Shown piece by piece: positions 52,774-62,177 of a stretch of DNA of 64,000 bases. Position numbers and translations under genes: made by a program. How positions within the stretch are numbered: position 1 is the first letter of the stretch; every line of letters starts with the position of its first letter. Origin of the DNA: Bordetella petrii (GTDB lineage: Bacteria; Pseudomonadota; Gammaproteobacteria; Burkholderiales; Burkholderiaceae_B); NCBI RefSeq assembly GCF_017356245.1, contig NZ_JAFMZZ010000004.1, positions 1-64,000 on the forward strand, given 5' to 3'. The notes under the pieces were generated by a model. That model searched no databases and was not told the origin of the DNA. It worked only from the letters and a program-made list of their open reading frames with translations.

Positions 52774-53760
52774 ATGCTGCGCTTCACCCTCAAACGCGCC
52801 ACGCTGACCGCGTCGGCCGCCCTGTTCCTGTCCGCCGGCATGCTGGCCGCCCAGGCCGAAACCCTGAGATCGGCCGACATCCACCCCGACGATTACCCCA
52901 CCGTGCTGGCCGTGCGCCACATGGGCGAGCTGGTCAAGCAGCGCACCAACGGCCGCATCGATATCAAGGTCTATTCGGGCAGCAAGCTGGGCCGCGAAGT
53001 CGACTCGATCGAGCAGGTCAAGCTGGGCGCGCTGGCCATGACCCGCGTCAGCAGCGCCGCCATGCACAACATCTGCGAAATCACGCGGGTGCCGTCGCTG
53101 CCGTTCCTGTTCCGCTCGAAAGAGCACTTGCACAAAGTGCTGGACAGCGACATCGGCGAAGAAATCCTGCGCTCGTGCGAAGACGCCGGGTTCATCGGCC
53201 TGGCCTGGTACGACAGCGGCGCGCGCTCGATGTACACGCGCGACAAGCCCATCAAGACGGTGGCCGACGTGCGCGGCCTGAAGATCCGCGTGCAGCAGTC
53301 GGACCTGTCGGTCGCGATGGTCGAGGCGCTGGGCGCCAACGCCACGCCGATGGCCATGGGCGAGGTCTACACGGCCCTGAAGACCGGCCTGGTGGACGCG
53401 GCCGAGAACAACTTCCCCAGCTATGAAAGCGCGCACCACTACGAAGTGGCCAAGTATTACTCGATGACCGAACACACCATGACGCCCGAGATCCTGCTGT
53501 TCTCGAAGCGCCAATGGGACAAGCTGCCGGAAGCCGACCGCAAGATCATCCGCGACGCCGCCCGCGAATCGGTGCCCTACATGCGCAAGCTGTGGGATGC
53601 GCGCGAGGAAAAATCGCGCGCCATTGTCGAGAAGGCCGGCTCGCAGATCATCCAGCCCGACAAGGCCTCGTTCCAGGCAGTGATGAAACCGGTGTACGAG
53701 CGCTACGTCACCACGCCTGAAATGAAAGACCTGGTGTCCCGCATCCAGGCCGTGAAATAA
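52774..53760 (+). CDS. TRAP transporter substrate-binding protein, DctP family
   Basis: Periplasmic receptor of a TRAP uptake system, 328 residues. The signal peptide (ASAALFLSAGMLAAQA) is cleaved near residue 27. RSADIHPDDYPTVLAVRHMG opens the mature protein and KIRVQQSDLSVAMVEALGAN near 170 contains the Arg that usually binds the ligand carboxylate. CGGAGG precedes the ATG. Operon context points to a uronate or aldarate ligand. Confidence 0.93.
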   Translation: MLRFTLKRATLTASAALFLSAGMLAAQAETLRSADIHPDDYPTVLAVRHMGELVKQRTNGRIDIKVYSGSKLGREVDSIEQVKLGALAMTRVSSAAMHNICEITRVPSLPFLFRSKEHLHKVLDSDIGEEILRSCEDAGFIGLAWYDSGARSMYTRDKPIKTVADVRGLKIRVQQSDLSVAMVEALGANATPMAMGEVYTALKTGLVDAAENNFPSYESAHHYEVAKYYSMTEHTMTPEILLFSKRQWDKLPEADRKIIRDAARESVPYMRKLWDAREEKSRAIVEKAGSQIIQPDKASFQAVMKPVYERYVTTPEMKDLVSRIQAVK

Positions 53761-53770
53761 GGCGCCGGCC

Positions 53771-54328
53771 ATGTCCGCCCAAGTCATCCGATCGGACGGC
53801 GAAAGCGCGCCGGGCCGCGCGCTCGCGCGGGCGCTGGACGGCTACGCGCGCGCCTGCGCCGTGCTGGCCCGGCTTTGCATGGTGCTCAGCGTGGCCGGCC
53901 TGGTGTGCCTGATCATGGCGGTGTCCTACCAGATCTTCGGCCGCCATGTGCTCAACCGCACACCCACCTGGGCCGAGAGCCTGTCGCTGCTGCTGGTGCT
54001 GTACGTCACCATGATGGGCGCCGCCGTGGCCGTGCGCGACGCCGGCCACATCGGCTTCGAGTCGCTGGCCGACCTGCTGCCGGCGGCCGGACGGCGCCGC
54101 CTGCAGCTGTTCGTGCACGGGCTGGTGCTGCTGTTCGGCGTGCTGATGGCGTGGTACTGCGGCCTGCTGGCGGAATCGGTGCATACCTACAAGATTCCCA
54201 ACCTGGGCCTGTCCGAGGGCTGGAAGTACGCCCCCGCCACGCTGTCGGGCGTGCTGATCGTGCTGTTCTCGATCGAGCACATCATCGCGCTCTTGCGCAA
54301 CCAGAAGGTGGTTCCCGCATGGCACTGA
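53771..54328 (+). CDS. TRAP transporter small permease, DctQ family
   Basis: Small integral-membrane subunit of 185 residues with four hydrophobic segments (about 38-60, 72-92, 112-132 and 155-175). NRTPTWAESLSLLLVLYVT is the family's conserved stretch. It lies 10 nt after the binding-protein stop and overlaps the large permease start by 10 nt. Confidence 0.93.
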   Translation: MSAQVIRSDGESAPGRALARALDGYARACAVLARLCMVLSVAGLVCLIMAVSYQIFGRHVLNRTPTWAESLSLLLVLYVTMMGAAVAVRDAGHIGFESLADLLPAAGRRRLQLFVHGLVLLFGVLMAWYCGLLAESVHTYKIPNLGLSEGWKYAPATLSGVLIVLFSIEHIIALLRNQKVVPAWH

Positions 54329-55602
54329 CGCTGCTTTCCCTGACGTTCATCGGCTTCCTGCTCATCGGCGTGCCGGTGGCCTTCGCCATCGGCCTGGCGT
54401 CGATATCGGCCATCGTGTATGAAGACCTGCCCATCGCGGTGGCCTTCCAGCAGATGACCTCGGGCATGAACGCTTTTTCGTTCCTGGCCATCCCGTTCTT
54501 CATTTTCACCGGCGAGCTGATGCTTTACGGCGGCATCGCCGACCGCATCGTCACCTTCGCCAAGTCGGTGGTGGGCCACGTGCGCGGCGGGCTGGGCATG
54601 TCGAACGTGCTGGCCTGCACGCTGTTCGGCGGCGTGTCGGGCTCGCCGGTGGCCGACGTGTCGGCCATGGGATCGGTGATGATCCCCATGATGAAGCGCG
54701 AAGGCTACCACGCCGACTACGCCGTCAACGTGACCACGCACGCGGCGCTGGTGGGCGCGCTGATGCCCACCAGCCACAACATCATCATCTATACCCTGGC
54801 GGCCGGCGGCAAGGCGTCGATCGCGGCCTTGATCGCCGCCTGCGTGGTGCCGGCGGCGATTCTTACCCTGTGCAACCTGGCGGCCGCCTACCTGGTGGCG
54901 CGCAAGCGCGGCTATCCGGCCGGCACGTTCCCCGGCTGGGGCATCGTGCTGCGCTCGCTGGTGGCGGCCACGCCGGGCCTGTTCGTGATCGTGCTGATCA
55001 TCGCCGGCATTCTCAGCGGCGTGTTCACCGCCACCGAGTCGGCCGCCGTGGCGGTGCTGTACGCGCTGGTCCTGACGGCGCTGGTATACCGTTCGCTGAC
55101 CTGGGACCAGTTCCTGCGCGCGGCCGCCAAGGCGGTCAAGACCACCGGCATCGTGCTGCTGCTGATCGGCATCTCGGCCACTTTCGGCTACCTGATCGGG
55201 TTCTACAGCGTGGCCGAGAAAATCGGCGCGCTGATGGCCTCGATATCGACCGAGCCGTGGGCGATTTTCCTGATGGTGAACATCACGCTGTTCGTGCTGG
55301 GCACCTTCCTGGACATGGCCGCCACCATCCTGATCTGCACTCCGATCTTCTTGCCGATCTGCATGCAGTACGGCATGAGCCCGGTGCAGTTCGGCGTGGT
55401 CACGCTGCTGAACTGCGCGCTGGGGCTGAACACCCCGCCGGTGGGCACCGTGCAGTTCGTGGGCTGCGCCATCGGCAAGGTATCGGTGGGCACGGTCATG
55501 CGCACCATCTGGCCGTTCTATGGCGCGCTGCTGGCGGCGCTGGCCCTGGTGACCTACGTGCCGGCGTTCTCGTCGTGGCTGCCCGACCTGCTGTTCAAAT
55601 AA
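54319..55602 (+). CDS. TRAP transporter large permease, DctM family
   Basis: Sodium-coupled large subunit of the TRAP transporter, 427 residues, about twelve membrane segments. FFIFTGELMLYGGIADRIV and LFGGVSGSPVADVSAMGSVM are the conserved re-entrant-loop regions of DctM. A second half repeats the pattern (LGTFLDMAATILICTPIFLP, GLNTPPVGTVQF). It ends the uronate operon and overlaps the converging sensor-kinase stop by 8 nt. Confidence 0.95.
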   Translation: MALTLLSLTFIGFLLIGVPVAFAIGLASISAIVYEDLPIAVAFQQMTSGMNAFSFLAIPFFIFTGELMLYGGIADRIVTFAKSVVGHVRGGLGMSNVLACTLFGGVSGSPVADVSAMGSVMIPMMKREGYHADYAVNVTTHAALVGALMPTSHNIIIYTLAAGGKASIAALIAACVVPAAILTLCNLAAAYLVARKRGYPAGTFPGWGIVLRSLVAATPGLFVIVLIIAGILSGVFTATESAAVAVLYALVLTALVYRSLTWDQFLRAAAKAVKTTGIVLLLIGISATFGYLIGFYSVAEKIGALMASISTEPWAIFLMVNITLFVLGTFLDMAATILICTPIFLPICMQYGMSPVQFGVVTLLNCALGLNTPPVGTVQFVGCAIGKVSVGTVMRTIWPFYGALLAALALVTYVPAFSSWLPDLLFK

Positions 55603-56896
55603 AGCGCAGCACGAAACAGGTACCCTGCCGCGGGCCCGCACGCTCGGATTCGATATGCAGGTCCCAGCCCTGCATGTCGCACACCCGCTTGGCAATGGCC
55701 AGGCCCAGCCCGCGCGGAAAGCCGTTGTCGTCGGGCGTGGCGGCCGCCGTGTCGCCCAGCCGCCCGCTGTAATAGCGCTGGAACACGAAGGGCAGCTCTT
55801 CGGCGGCAATGCCCTTGCCGTTGTCGCGCAGCTCCAGGGCGCCGTCGTACGCCAGGCCGGCGGTCAGGGTGGCCGGCGCCGCATGCTCGATGGCGTTGCG
55901 CACCAGGTTGCGCAGCACAGTCAGCAGCGCATAGCGGTCCAGCATGTGCTCGGTGCCGCCCGGAATCAGATTATGGAACGACAGCCCTGCGGCGTCGGCC
56001 TCGACTTCCAGGCCGCGCCAGGCGTCCTCCATGCAGGTCGCCAGGTCCACGCGCTCGGCCGGCCGGGGCTGGTCGCGCGCCATCGAGCGCGCGCTTTCCA
56101 GCGACGCCACGATATGGTCGACATTGGCCGTGATGCGCTCCAGGCGCTGCCGCGGGTCGGCCTGCAGCGCCGCGTCCAGCAGCATGATCTCGCTGTCGGA
56201 ACGAATGGCCGCCAGCGGCGTGCGCACCTCGTGGCTGAGATTGGCCGCGAATTCGCGCTCGCGCGCGATCGAGCGGTCGACCTGGTTCTGCACGCGGTTG
56301 AAGGCCTCGACCAGCCGGCCGGCCTCGTCGTCGCGGGTAACGGCCAGATCGGGCGCGCCGGGCGCCCAGTTCGACAGCCGCCCGGTCAGGTCCAGCAAGG
56401 GCCCCACCGCCACGCCAGCCACCCGGCGCGACAGCGCATACGCCGCCATGACGCACAGCGCGCCCATGCCCAGCACGATCAGGCCGAAGTCGCGCACGCG
56501 CGCCTCGTGGTCGGTGGCGTCGTACAGCACGTACAGGCGGCCGCGCGCGGTGTCGGCCACCATCACGTGCCAGGTCTCGATACCCGGCTGCAGCAGGTGC
56601 AGCCCCGGCGGCAGGCCTGCCAGCTGGGCGGGCATGTCGTCCTGCACGGCGCCCTGGTGCAGCCAGGCCCGCATCGAGCCGCCCAGCTCGCGCGCGCCCT
56701 GCGGCGGCAGGAACTGCGAGTCGGCCGCCACGTGCTGCGCCACCCGCTCGGTTTCGGTGGTCAGGATCTGGTCGACCAGGCCGTCTTCCATCTGGTCGAA
56801 TGTCAGGTAGGCCAGCAGCGCCAGCGCGGCCACGAAGACGGCGACCGCGCCCGTCAGCGCCCAGACGACCCGCTGTGTCAGCGTGCCGCCTTTCAT
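55595..56896 (-). CDS. Sensor histidine kinase
   Basis: Membrane sensor of 433 residues. Two membrane segments (about 11-32 and 142-162) bracket a periplasmic sensing domain, and a HAMP linker follows. HisKA has the phospho-acceptor in ANLSHEVRTPLAAI (near 245). The ATPase domain shows RNLVRNAIEHA (N box), LRDNGKGIAAEEL (G1) and GLGLAIAKRVC (G2). Its ATG overlaps the response regulator stop in ATGA. The stimulus is unknown; tail-to-tail placement with the TRAP operon hints at but does not show a link to uronate uptake. Confidence 0.94.
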   Translation of the reverse strand: MKGGTLTQRVVWALTGAVAVFVAALALLAYLTFDQMEDGLVDQILTTETERVAQHVAADSQFLPPQGARELGGSMRAWLHQGAVQDDMPAQLAGLPPGLHLLQPGIETWHVMVADTARGRLYVLYDATDHEARVRDFGLIVLGMGALCVMAAYALSRRVAGVAVGPLLDLTGRLSNWAPGAPDLAVTRDDEAGRLVEAFNRVQNQVDRSIAREREFAANLSHEVRTPLAAIRSDSEIMLLDAALQADPRQRLERITANVDHIVASLESARSMARDQPRPAERVDLATCMEDAWRGLEVEADAAGLSFHNLIPGGTEHMLDRYALLTVLRNLVRNAIEHAAPATLTAGLAYDGALELRDNGKGIAAEELPFVFQRYYSGRLGDTAAATPDDNGFPRGLGLAIAKRVCDMQGWDLHIESERAGPRQGTCFVLRFI

Positions 56897-57603
56897 GGGG
56901 CGGCCTCGGGCATCACCAGGCGCCAGCCGATGCCGTGCACGGTTTCGATGCCGTCGAACCCGGCGTCGGCCAGCGCGCGCCGCAGCAAGTGCATCTGGCT
57001 GCGCAGCGCGTCGGGCGACGGCGGTTCGTCGGCCCACAGCGCCGACTCGAGCTCTTCGCGCGACACGATGCGGCCGGGGTCGCGCAGCAGCGCCTCGACG
57101 ATCAGGCCCGATTTGCGGGTCAGGCGCACCGGCTGCCCCGCCACCGACACGGCGCGGGTGCGCCCGTCGAACTGCAGCGGGCCGAACTCGCGCACCGCGT
57201 CCACCACGGCGCCCTGGGCGCGGTGGATCAGGGCCAGCAGGCGCGCCTGCACCTCGGCCAGCGCAAACGGCTTGGTCAGGTAGTCGTCGGCGCCGTGCGA
57301 GAACCCCTGCAGTTTGTCGTCCAGCGCATCGCGCGCGGTCAGGATCAGCACCGGAATGGCCTGGCGCCGCTCGGCGCGCAGGGTGTGCAGCACCTCGTAG
57401 CCGTCCAGGCCGGGCAGTCCCACGTCCAGCACCATCACGTCGAAGCGCTGGTCCTGCAGCATGCGCAGCGCCGTGCGCCCGTCATAGGCCACGTCGGGCA
57501 CGAAACCGCTCACCTCCAGGAAGCGGTACAGGTTGCCCGCGATGGTGAGATCGTCTTCGACGATCAGCACCCGGTAATGCGCGTTGGCGGGAATCGCGGC
57601 CAT
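56893..57603 (-). CDS. OmpR-family response regulator
   Basis: Transcription factor partner of the sensor kinase, 236 residues. Receiver domain 11-125: VLIVEDDLTIA (acidic pocket), VMVLDVGLPGLDG (phospho-Asp) and YLTKPFALAEV (Lys). The winged-helix domain occupies about 140-232 (VRLTRKSGLIVEALLRDPGR, IETVHGIGWRLV). It lies 3 nt after the FAD oxidoreductase stop, so the three genes form one transcript. Confidence 0.95.
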   Translation of the reverse strand: MAAIPANAHYRVLIVEDDLTIAGNLYRFLEVSGFVPDVAYDGRTALRMLQDQRFDVMVLDVGLPGLDGYEVLHTLRAERRQAIPVLILTARDALDDKLQGFSHGADDYLTKPFALAEVQARLLALIHRAQGAVVDAVREFGPLQFDGRTRAVSVAGQPVRLTRKSGLIVEALLRDPGRIVSREELESALWADEPPSPDALRSQMHLLRRALADAGFDGIETVHGIGWRLVMPEAAP

Positions 57604-57606
57604 GGA

Positions 57607-59022
57607 TCAGGCCTGCAGCACCTTACCGGGGTTCATCAGGCCCCGCGGGTCGAGCGCCTGCTTCACCCGCTTCATCAGCGCCAGTTCGAGCGGATTCTTG
57701 TAGTGCGGCAGCTCGTCGCGCTTGAGCTGGCCGATGCCGTGCTCGGCGCTGATCGACCCGGCGTGCTCCAGCACGCTGCGATGCACCACATCGTAGATAT
57801 CCTGCTGCAGGGCCAGCAGGTCGGCCTCGGTCTGGCCCGGCGCGCGCGCCACGTTGTAGTGCAGGTTGCCGTCGCCCAGATGCCCGAACACCACGTTGCG
57901 CACATTCGGAAAGCGCTGCTGCAGCAGCGCGTTGGTCTTGTGCACGAAGCCGGCAATGGACGAAATGGGAATGGACACGTCGTGCTTGACGCCCTTGCCC
58001 TGCTCGGCCTCGGCCAGCGGGATGCTTTCGCGCAGGTGCCACATGGCCCGGCTCTGGGCCACGCTGGCGGCAATGGCGGCATCGGTGACCAGGCCGGCCT
58101 CGATGGCCGCGCCCAGCACGGCCTCGAACCGCTCGCGGGCGTGCGTCTCGCTTTCGCTGTCGGACAGCTCCAGCAGGGCGAACCAGGGCGAGGCCGCCGA
58201 TTCGCCTTCGAAGGGCAGCCGCTGCTGCGGAAACAGCCGCACCACGGTCTGCAGGCAATCGCCCGCCATGAGTTCGAAGCCGGTCAGCGAGGCGCCGAAG
58301 CCGGCGCGCGCGCGCGACAGCAGCTCGACCGCCGCGTCGATGGAATCGAGCGCCAGCAGCGCGGTGCACGACGCCACGGGCTGCGGATACAGCTTGAGCG
58401 TGGCGGCCGTAATGATGCCCAGCGTGCCTTCGCTGCCGATGTACAGATCGCGCAGGTCGTAACCGGTGTTGTCTTTGCGCAGGCCGCGCAGGCCGTCCCA
58501 GACCTCGCCCTCGGCCGTGACCACTTCCAGGCCCAGCGCCAGTTCGCGCGCATTGCCGTAGCGCAGCACCTGGGTGCCGCCGGCATTGGTGGCCAGGTTG
58601 CCGCCGATGGTGCAGCTGCCCTCGGCCGCCAGGCTCAGCGGGAACAGGCGGCCGGCTTCGGCCGCGGCCTGCTGCACGGCCTGCAGGATGCAGCCGGCCT
58701 CGACCGTGATGGTGTCATTGGCGGTGTCGATGGCGCGGACGCGGTTCAGCCGGGCGGTGGACAGCAGCACGGCCTGGCCCGAGCCGTCGGGCGTGGCGCC
58801 GCCGCACAGGCCGGTATTGCCGCCCTGCGGCACCACGGGTGCGCCGTGCCGCACGCACAGGCGCACCGCCTGGGCCGCCTCGTCGGTGGATCCGGGCCGG
58901 ATGACCGCCAGGGCGGCGCCCCGGTAGCGGCGCCGCCAATCCTGCAGGTAGGATTCGGCGTCGGCGCCGGTCAGCACGTGGGCCGGGCCCAGCAGAGACT
59001 GCAGTTCGTTCAATAGAGTCAT
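57607..59022 (-). CDS. FAD-linked oxidase, GlcD/D-2-hydroxyacid dehydrogenase type
   Basis: Flavoprotein of the VAO/GlcD family oxidising a D-2-hydroxy acid, 471 residues. FAD-binding region: VVPQGGNTGLCGGATPD near 64-80, GSCTIGGNLATNAGGTQVLR near 133-152, LYIGSEGTLGII near 193. The C-terminal domain has VVFGHLGDGNLHYN (metal His residues) and SAEHGIGQLKRDEL. It is first in the operon with the two-component system. Substrate is likely D-lactate, glycolate or 2-hydroxyglutarate; sequence alone does not decide. Confidence 0.9.
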   Translation of the reverse strand: MTLLNELQSLLGPAHVLTGADAESYLQDWRRRYRGAALAVIRPGSTDEAAQAVRLCVRHGAPVVPQGGNTGLCGGATPDGSGQAVLLSTARLNRVRAIDTANDTITVEAGCILQAVQQAAAEAGRLFPLSLAAEGSCTIGGNLATNAGGTQVLRYGNARELALGLEVVTAEGEVWDGLRGLRKDNTGYDLRDLYIGSEGTLGIITAATLKLYPQPVASCTALLALDSIDAAVELLSRARAGFGASLTGFELMAGDCLQTVVRLFPQQRLPFEGESAASPWFALLELSDSESETHARERFEAVLGAAIEAGLVTDAAIAASVAQSRAMWHLRESIPLAEAEQGKGVKHDVSIPISSIAGFVHKTNALLQQRFPNVRNVVFGHLGDGNLHYNVARAPGQTEADLLALQQDIYDVVHRSVLEHAGSISAEHGIGQLKRDELPHYKNPLELALMKRVKQALDPRGLMNPGKVLQA

Positions 59023-59192
59023 GGACGCAAGCCGGGGTCAGGGCGCCCGACCGTAACGGGCGACAGTGGAGATATCGTTTATTGTAGGACGAGCCGGGAA
59101 CACCATTTGCGTAGCGGGCGAATCGGGGATAATTCCACTCCTGGGCGCCCGCCGCAGGCGGCGCCCAGACATGCCACCCTCAAGGAACACGC

Positions 59193-60590
59193 TTGGATCT
59201 CACTGCCCGCTATCCCGACTCGGTTTTCAAGGCCTACGACATCCGCGGCACGGTGCCCGCCCCGCTCAACGCCGATTTTGCCCGTGCGCTGGGGCGCGCC
59301 CTGGCCGACCAGGCGCGCGAACAAGGCGTCGGCGCCCTGGTGGTGGGGCGCGACGGCCGCCTCAGCAGCCCCGAACTGTCCCGGGCCTTGCAAGACGGCA
59401 TCCTGGAAGGCGGCATCGACACGATCGACATCGGCCAGGTGCCCACGCCGCTGGTGTACTACGCGGCCCATACCCAGGGAACCGGCTCGGGCGTGGCCAT
59501 TACCGGCAGCCACAATCCGCCGCAATACAACGGCTTCAAGATGATGATGGCCGGCAAGGCCCTGTACGGGCCCGCGGTGCAGACGCTGCGCGACGCCATG
59601 AACGCCGCGCCCGCCGGCGCGGCGCCCGCCCCCGGCCGCGGCGGCCGCCGCGAGCTGGACCTGGCGGGCGAATACATCGAACGCATCGTGGGCGACGTCA
59701 AGCTGGCGCGCCCGCTCAAGATCGCCATCGACTGCGGCAACGGCGTGGCCGGCGCGGTGGCGCCGCAATTGTTCCGGGCCCTGGGCTGCCAGGTCGACGA
59801 GCTGTACTGCGAGGTCGACGGCAATTTTCCCAACCATCACCCCGATCCGGCCGACCCCCGCAACCTGCAAGACCTGATCGACCACCTGGCGCGCACCGAC
59901 TGCGAAATCGGCCTGGCTTTCGACGGCGACGGCGACCGGCTGGGCGTGGTCACCAAGTCCGGGCAGATCATCTGGCCCGACCGCCAATTGATCCTGTTCG
60001 CGCGCGATGTGCTGCAGCGCTGCCCGGGCGCCACCATCATCTACGACGTCAAGTGCAGCCGCCACGTGGGCCTGGCCGTCCAGGAAGCCGGCGGGCAGCC
60101 GCTGATGTGGCAGACCGGCCACTCGCTGGTGAAGGCCAAGCTGGCCGAGACCGGCGCGCCGCTGGCCGGCGAAATGAGCGGCCACATCTTCTTCAAAGAG
60201 CGCTGGTACGGCTTCGACGACGGCCTGTACACCGGCGCGCGCCTGCTCGAGATCGTGTCGCGCCACGCCAACCCGTCGCAGCCGCTCGAAGCCCTGCCGC
60301 AGGCCCTGTCCACGCCCGAGCTCAAGCTCGAAATGGCCGAAGGCGAGCCGTTTGCGCTGGTGCAGGCGCTGCGCGAGCAGGGCAAGTTCGACAGCGCCCT
60401 GCGCGTGATAACCATTGACGGAGTGCGCGCCGAATATGCCGACGGTTTCGGCCTGGCGCGCGCCTCGAACACCACGCCGGTGGTCGTGCTGCGCTTCGAG
60501 GCCGACACGCCCGACGCGCTGGCGCGCATCCAGGACGACTTCCGCCAGCAGCTGCTGCGGCTCGCCCCCGGCGTGGCGCTGCCTTTCTAA
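59193..60590 (+). CDS. Phosphomannomutase/phosphoglucomutase
   Basis: Bifunctional phosphohexomutase of the AlgC type, 465 residues, interconverting hexose 6- and 1-phosphates for LPS and exopolysaccharide precursors. The phosphoserine is Ser106 in AITGSHNPPQYNG. The magnesium loop FDGDGDRLGVV lies near 245-255, the sugar-binding GEMSGHIFFKERW lies near 328, and the C-terminal phosphate loop RASNTTPVVVLRFE is present. TTG start with AAGGAACA upstream. It is followed by pgi after 17 nt. Confidence 0.93.
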   Translation: MDLTARYPDSVFKAYDIRGTVPAPLNADFARALGRALADQAREQGVGALVVGRDGRLSSPELSRALQDGILEGGIDTIDIGQVPTPLVYYAAHTQGTGSGVAITGSHNPPQYNGFKMMMAGKALYGPAVQTLRDAMNAAPAGAAPAPGRGGRRELDLAGEYIERIVGDVKLARPLKIAIDCGNGVAGAVAPQLFRALGCQVDELYCEVDGNFPNHHPDPADPRNLQDLIDHLARTDCEIGLAFDGDGDRLGVVTKSGQIIWPDRQLILFARDVLQRCPGATIIYDVKCSRHVGLAVQEAGGQPLMWQTGHSLVKAKLAETGAPLAGEMSGHIFFKERWYGFDDGLYTGARLLEIVSRHANPSQPLEALPQALSTPELKLEMAEGEPFALVQALREQGKFDSALRVITIDGVRAEYADGFGLARASNTTPVVVLRFEADTPDALARIQDDFRQQLLRLAPGVALPF

Positions 60591-60607
60591 CCCGTACGCG
60601 TCCCACC

Positions 60608-62173
60608 ATGGCCACTTACCTGCCGTCCAGTCCCGCATGGCTGGCTTTTGCCCAGGCGGCGCAAGACGCTTCCCGCAGCGGCGAGCGCCTGCGCATCATC
60701 GAGGCGGCCGGCCTGCGCATCGACCTCACCGCCCAGGCCCAGTCCGACGCGCTCGACAGCGCCGCGCAAGACCTGCTGGCGCAGCAGAACTTCGACGCCG
60801 CGCGCGCGCAGCTGTACGACGGCGGCGAAGCCAACTGGACCGAGCGGCGCCCCGCCTGGCACACCGCGCTGCGGGCCGACAACCCGCCGCCGGCCGTGGC
60901 GCAGGCCATCCTGGCCGAACGCGAACGCGTGCGGCGCTTCGTGCGCGCCCTCGACCAGTCGGCCGACTACGATTGCGTACTGCACCTGGGCATCGGCGGC
61001 AGCGACTGGGGCCCGCGCATGGTGACGCGCGCCCTGCGGCACGGCGGCCTGCGCCGCAACATCCAGTTCGCCTCGAACGTCGATTCCCACGCGGTGGCCG
61101 ACGCCATCGGCCAGCTCGACCCGCGCCGCACGCTGGTCATCATCGCCTCGAAATCGTTCACCACCACCGAGCCGCTGGCCAATGCCGAAGTCGCCATGAA
61201 CTGGCTGCGCGACGCCGGCGTGGCCGACCCCATCAAGCATGTGGTGGCCGTTACCGCCAACGTCGACGCGGCGCTGGATTTCGGCATCTCGCCCGACCGC
61301 GTGTTCCGTTTCTGGGACTGGGTGGGCGGCCGCTATTCATTGTGGTCGGCCATCGGCCTGCCCATCGCGCTGGCGCTCGGCAACGAAGCGCTCGACCAGC
61401 TGCTGGCCGGCGCGGCCGCCATGGACCAGCACTTCCTGCAGGCGCCGCTGCGCAAGAACGCCCCGCTGCAGATGGCCCTGGCAGGCCTGGCCAACCGCAG
61501 CGTGCTGGGCTACGCCACGCTGGCCATCACCCCGTACGATTCACGCCTGATGCACCTGGTGCCGTGGGCGCAGCAGCTTGAAATGGAATCGCTGGGCAAG
61601 GTGGCCACGCGCGACGGCACGCCGGCGGGGGTGCCCACCGGCCCGGTCGTGTGGGGCATGCCGGGCACCGACTGCCAGCACACGTTCTTCCAGTGGCTGC
61701 ACCAGGACACCACCGGCGCGCCGGTCGATTTCATCGTGTGCGAGCGGGCCGACCACGCCTATACGCGGCACCACAACATGCTGATCGCCAATTGCCTGGC
61801 GCAGCGCTCGGCGCTGCTGCGCGGCAAATCGTACGAAGAAGCCCTGCAGGAAATCCGCGAACACGAGCCCGACCTGCAGCGCGCCGAAGTGCTGGCGCGC
61901 CACCGCATCCATCCGGGCGGGCGGCCGTCCAGCCTGATCGTGCTGCCGCGCCTGGACGCCTACTCACTGGGCGCCCTGCTGGCGCTGTACGAACACAAGG
62001 TATTCGCGCAGGGCGCGCTGTGGGGCATCAACCCGTTCGACCAATGGGGCGTGGAATTCGGCAAGCTGCTGGCCAAGCGCATCATCCGCGAACTGGACGT
62101 GCCGTCGGCCGACGCCGCCGGCGACCAGGACCCGTCCACCCGCTACTGGATCGACTCGCTGTCGCGGCGCTAG
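60608..62173 (+). CDS. pgi: Glucose-6-phosphate isomerase
   Basis: Interconverts glucose-6-phosphate and fructose-6-phosphate. It has 521 residues, slightly short for the family (about 550). HLGIGGSDWGPRMVTRAL, SKSFTTTEPLANA and FRFWDWVGGRYSLWSAIGLP are diagnostic, with DQWGVEFGKLLAKRI near the C-terminus holding the catalytic Lys. Coupled by position to the hexomutase, together directing hexose phosphates to sugar-1-phosphates for the neighbouring glycosyltransferase locus. It ends 4 nt from the converging glycosyltransferase stop. Confidence 0.97.
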   Translation: MATYLPSSPAWLAFAQAAQDASRSGERLRIIEAAGLRIDLTAQAQSDALDSAAQDLLAQQNFDAARAQLYDGGEANWTERRPAWHTALRADNPPPAVAQAILAERERVRRFVRALDQSADYDCVLHLGIGGSDWGPRMVTRALRHGGLRRNIQFASNVDSHAVADAIGQLDPRRTLVIIASKSFTTTEPLANAEVAMNWLRDAGVADPIKHVVAVTANVDAALDFGISPDRVFRFWDWVGGRYSLWSAIGLPIALALGNEALDQLLAGAAAMDQHFLQAPLRKNAPLQMALAGLANRSVLGYATLAITPYDSRLMHLVPWAQQLEMESLGKVATRDGTPAGVPTGPVVWGMPGTDCQHTFFQWLHQDTTGAPVDFIVCERADHAYTRHHNMLIANCLAQRSALLRGKSYEEALQEIREHEPDLQRAEVLARHRIHPGGRPSSLIVLPRLDAYSLGALLALYEHKVFAQGALWGINPFDQWGVEFGKLLAKRIIRELDVPSADAAGDQDPSTRYWIDSLSRR

Positions 62174-62177
62174 CCCG

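Noticed and set aside
56800..59016. 738-codon plus-strand frame opposite the response regulator and FAD oxidase
   Set aside because: Same shadow pattern, His/Gln/Arg-rich with no motif; the minus-strand genes are well supported.
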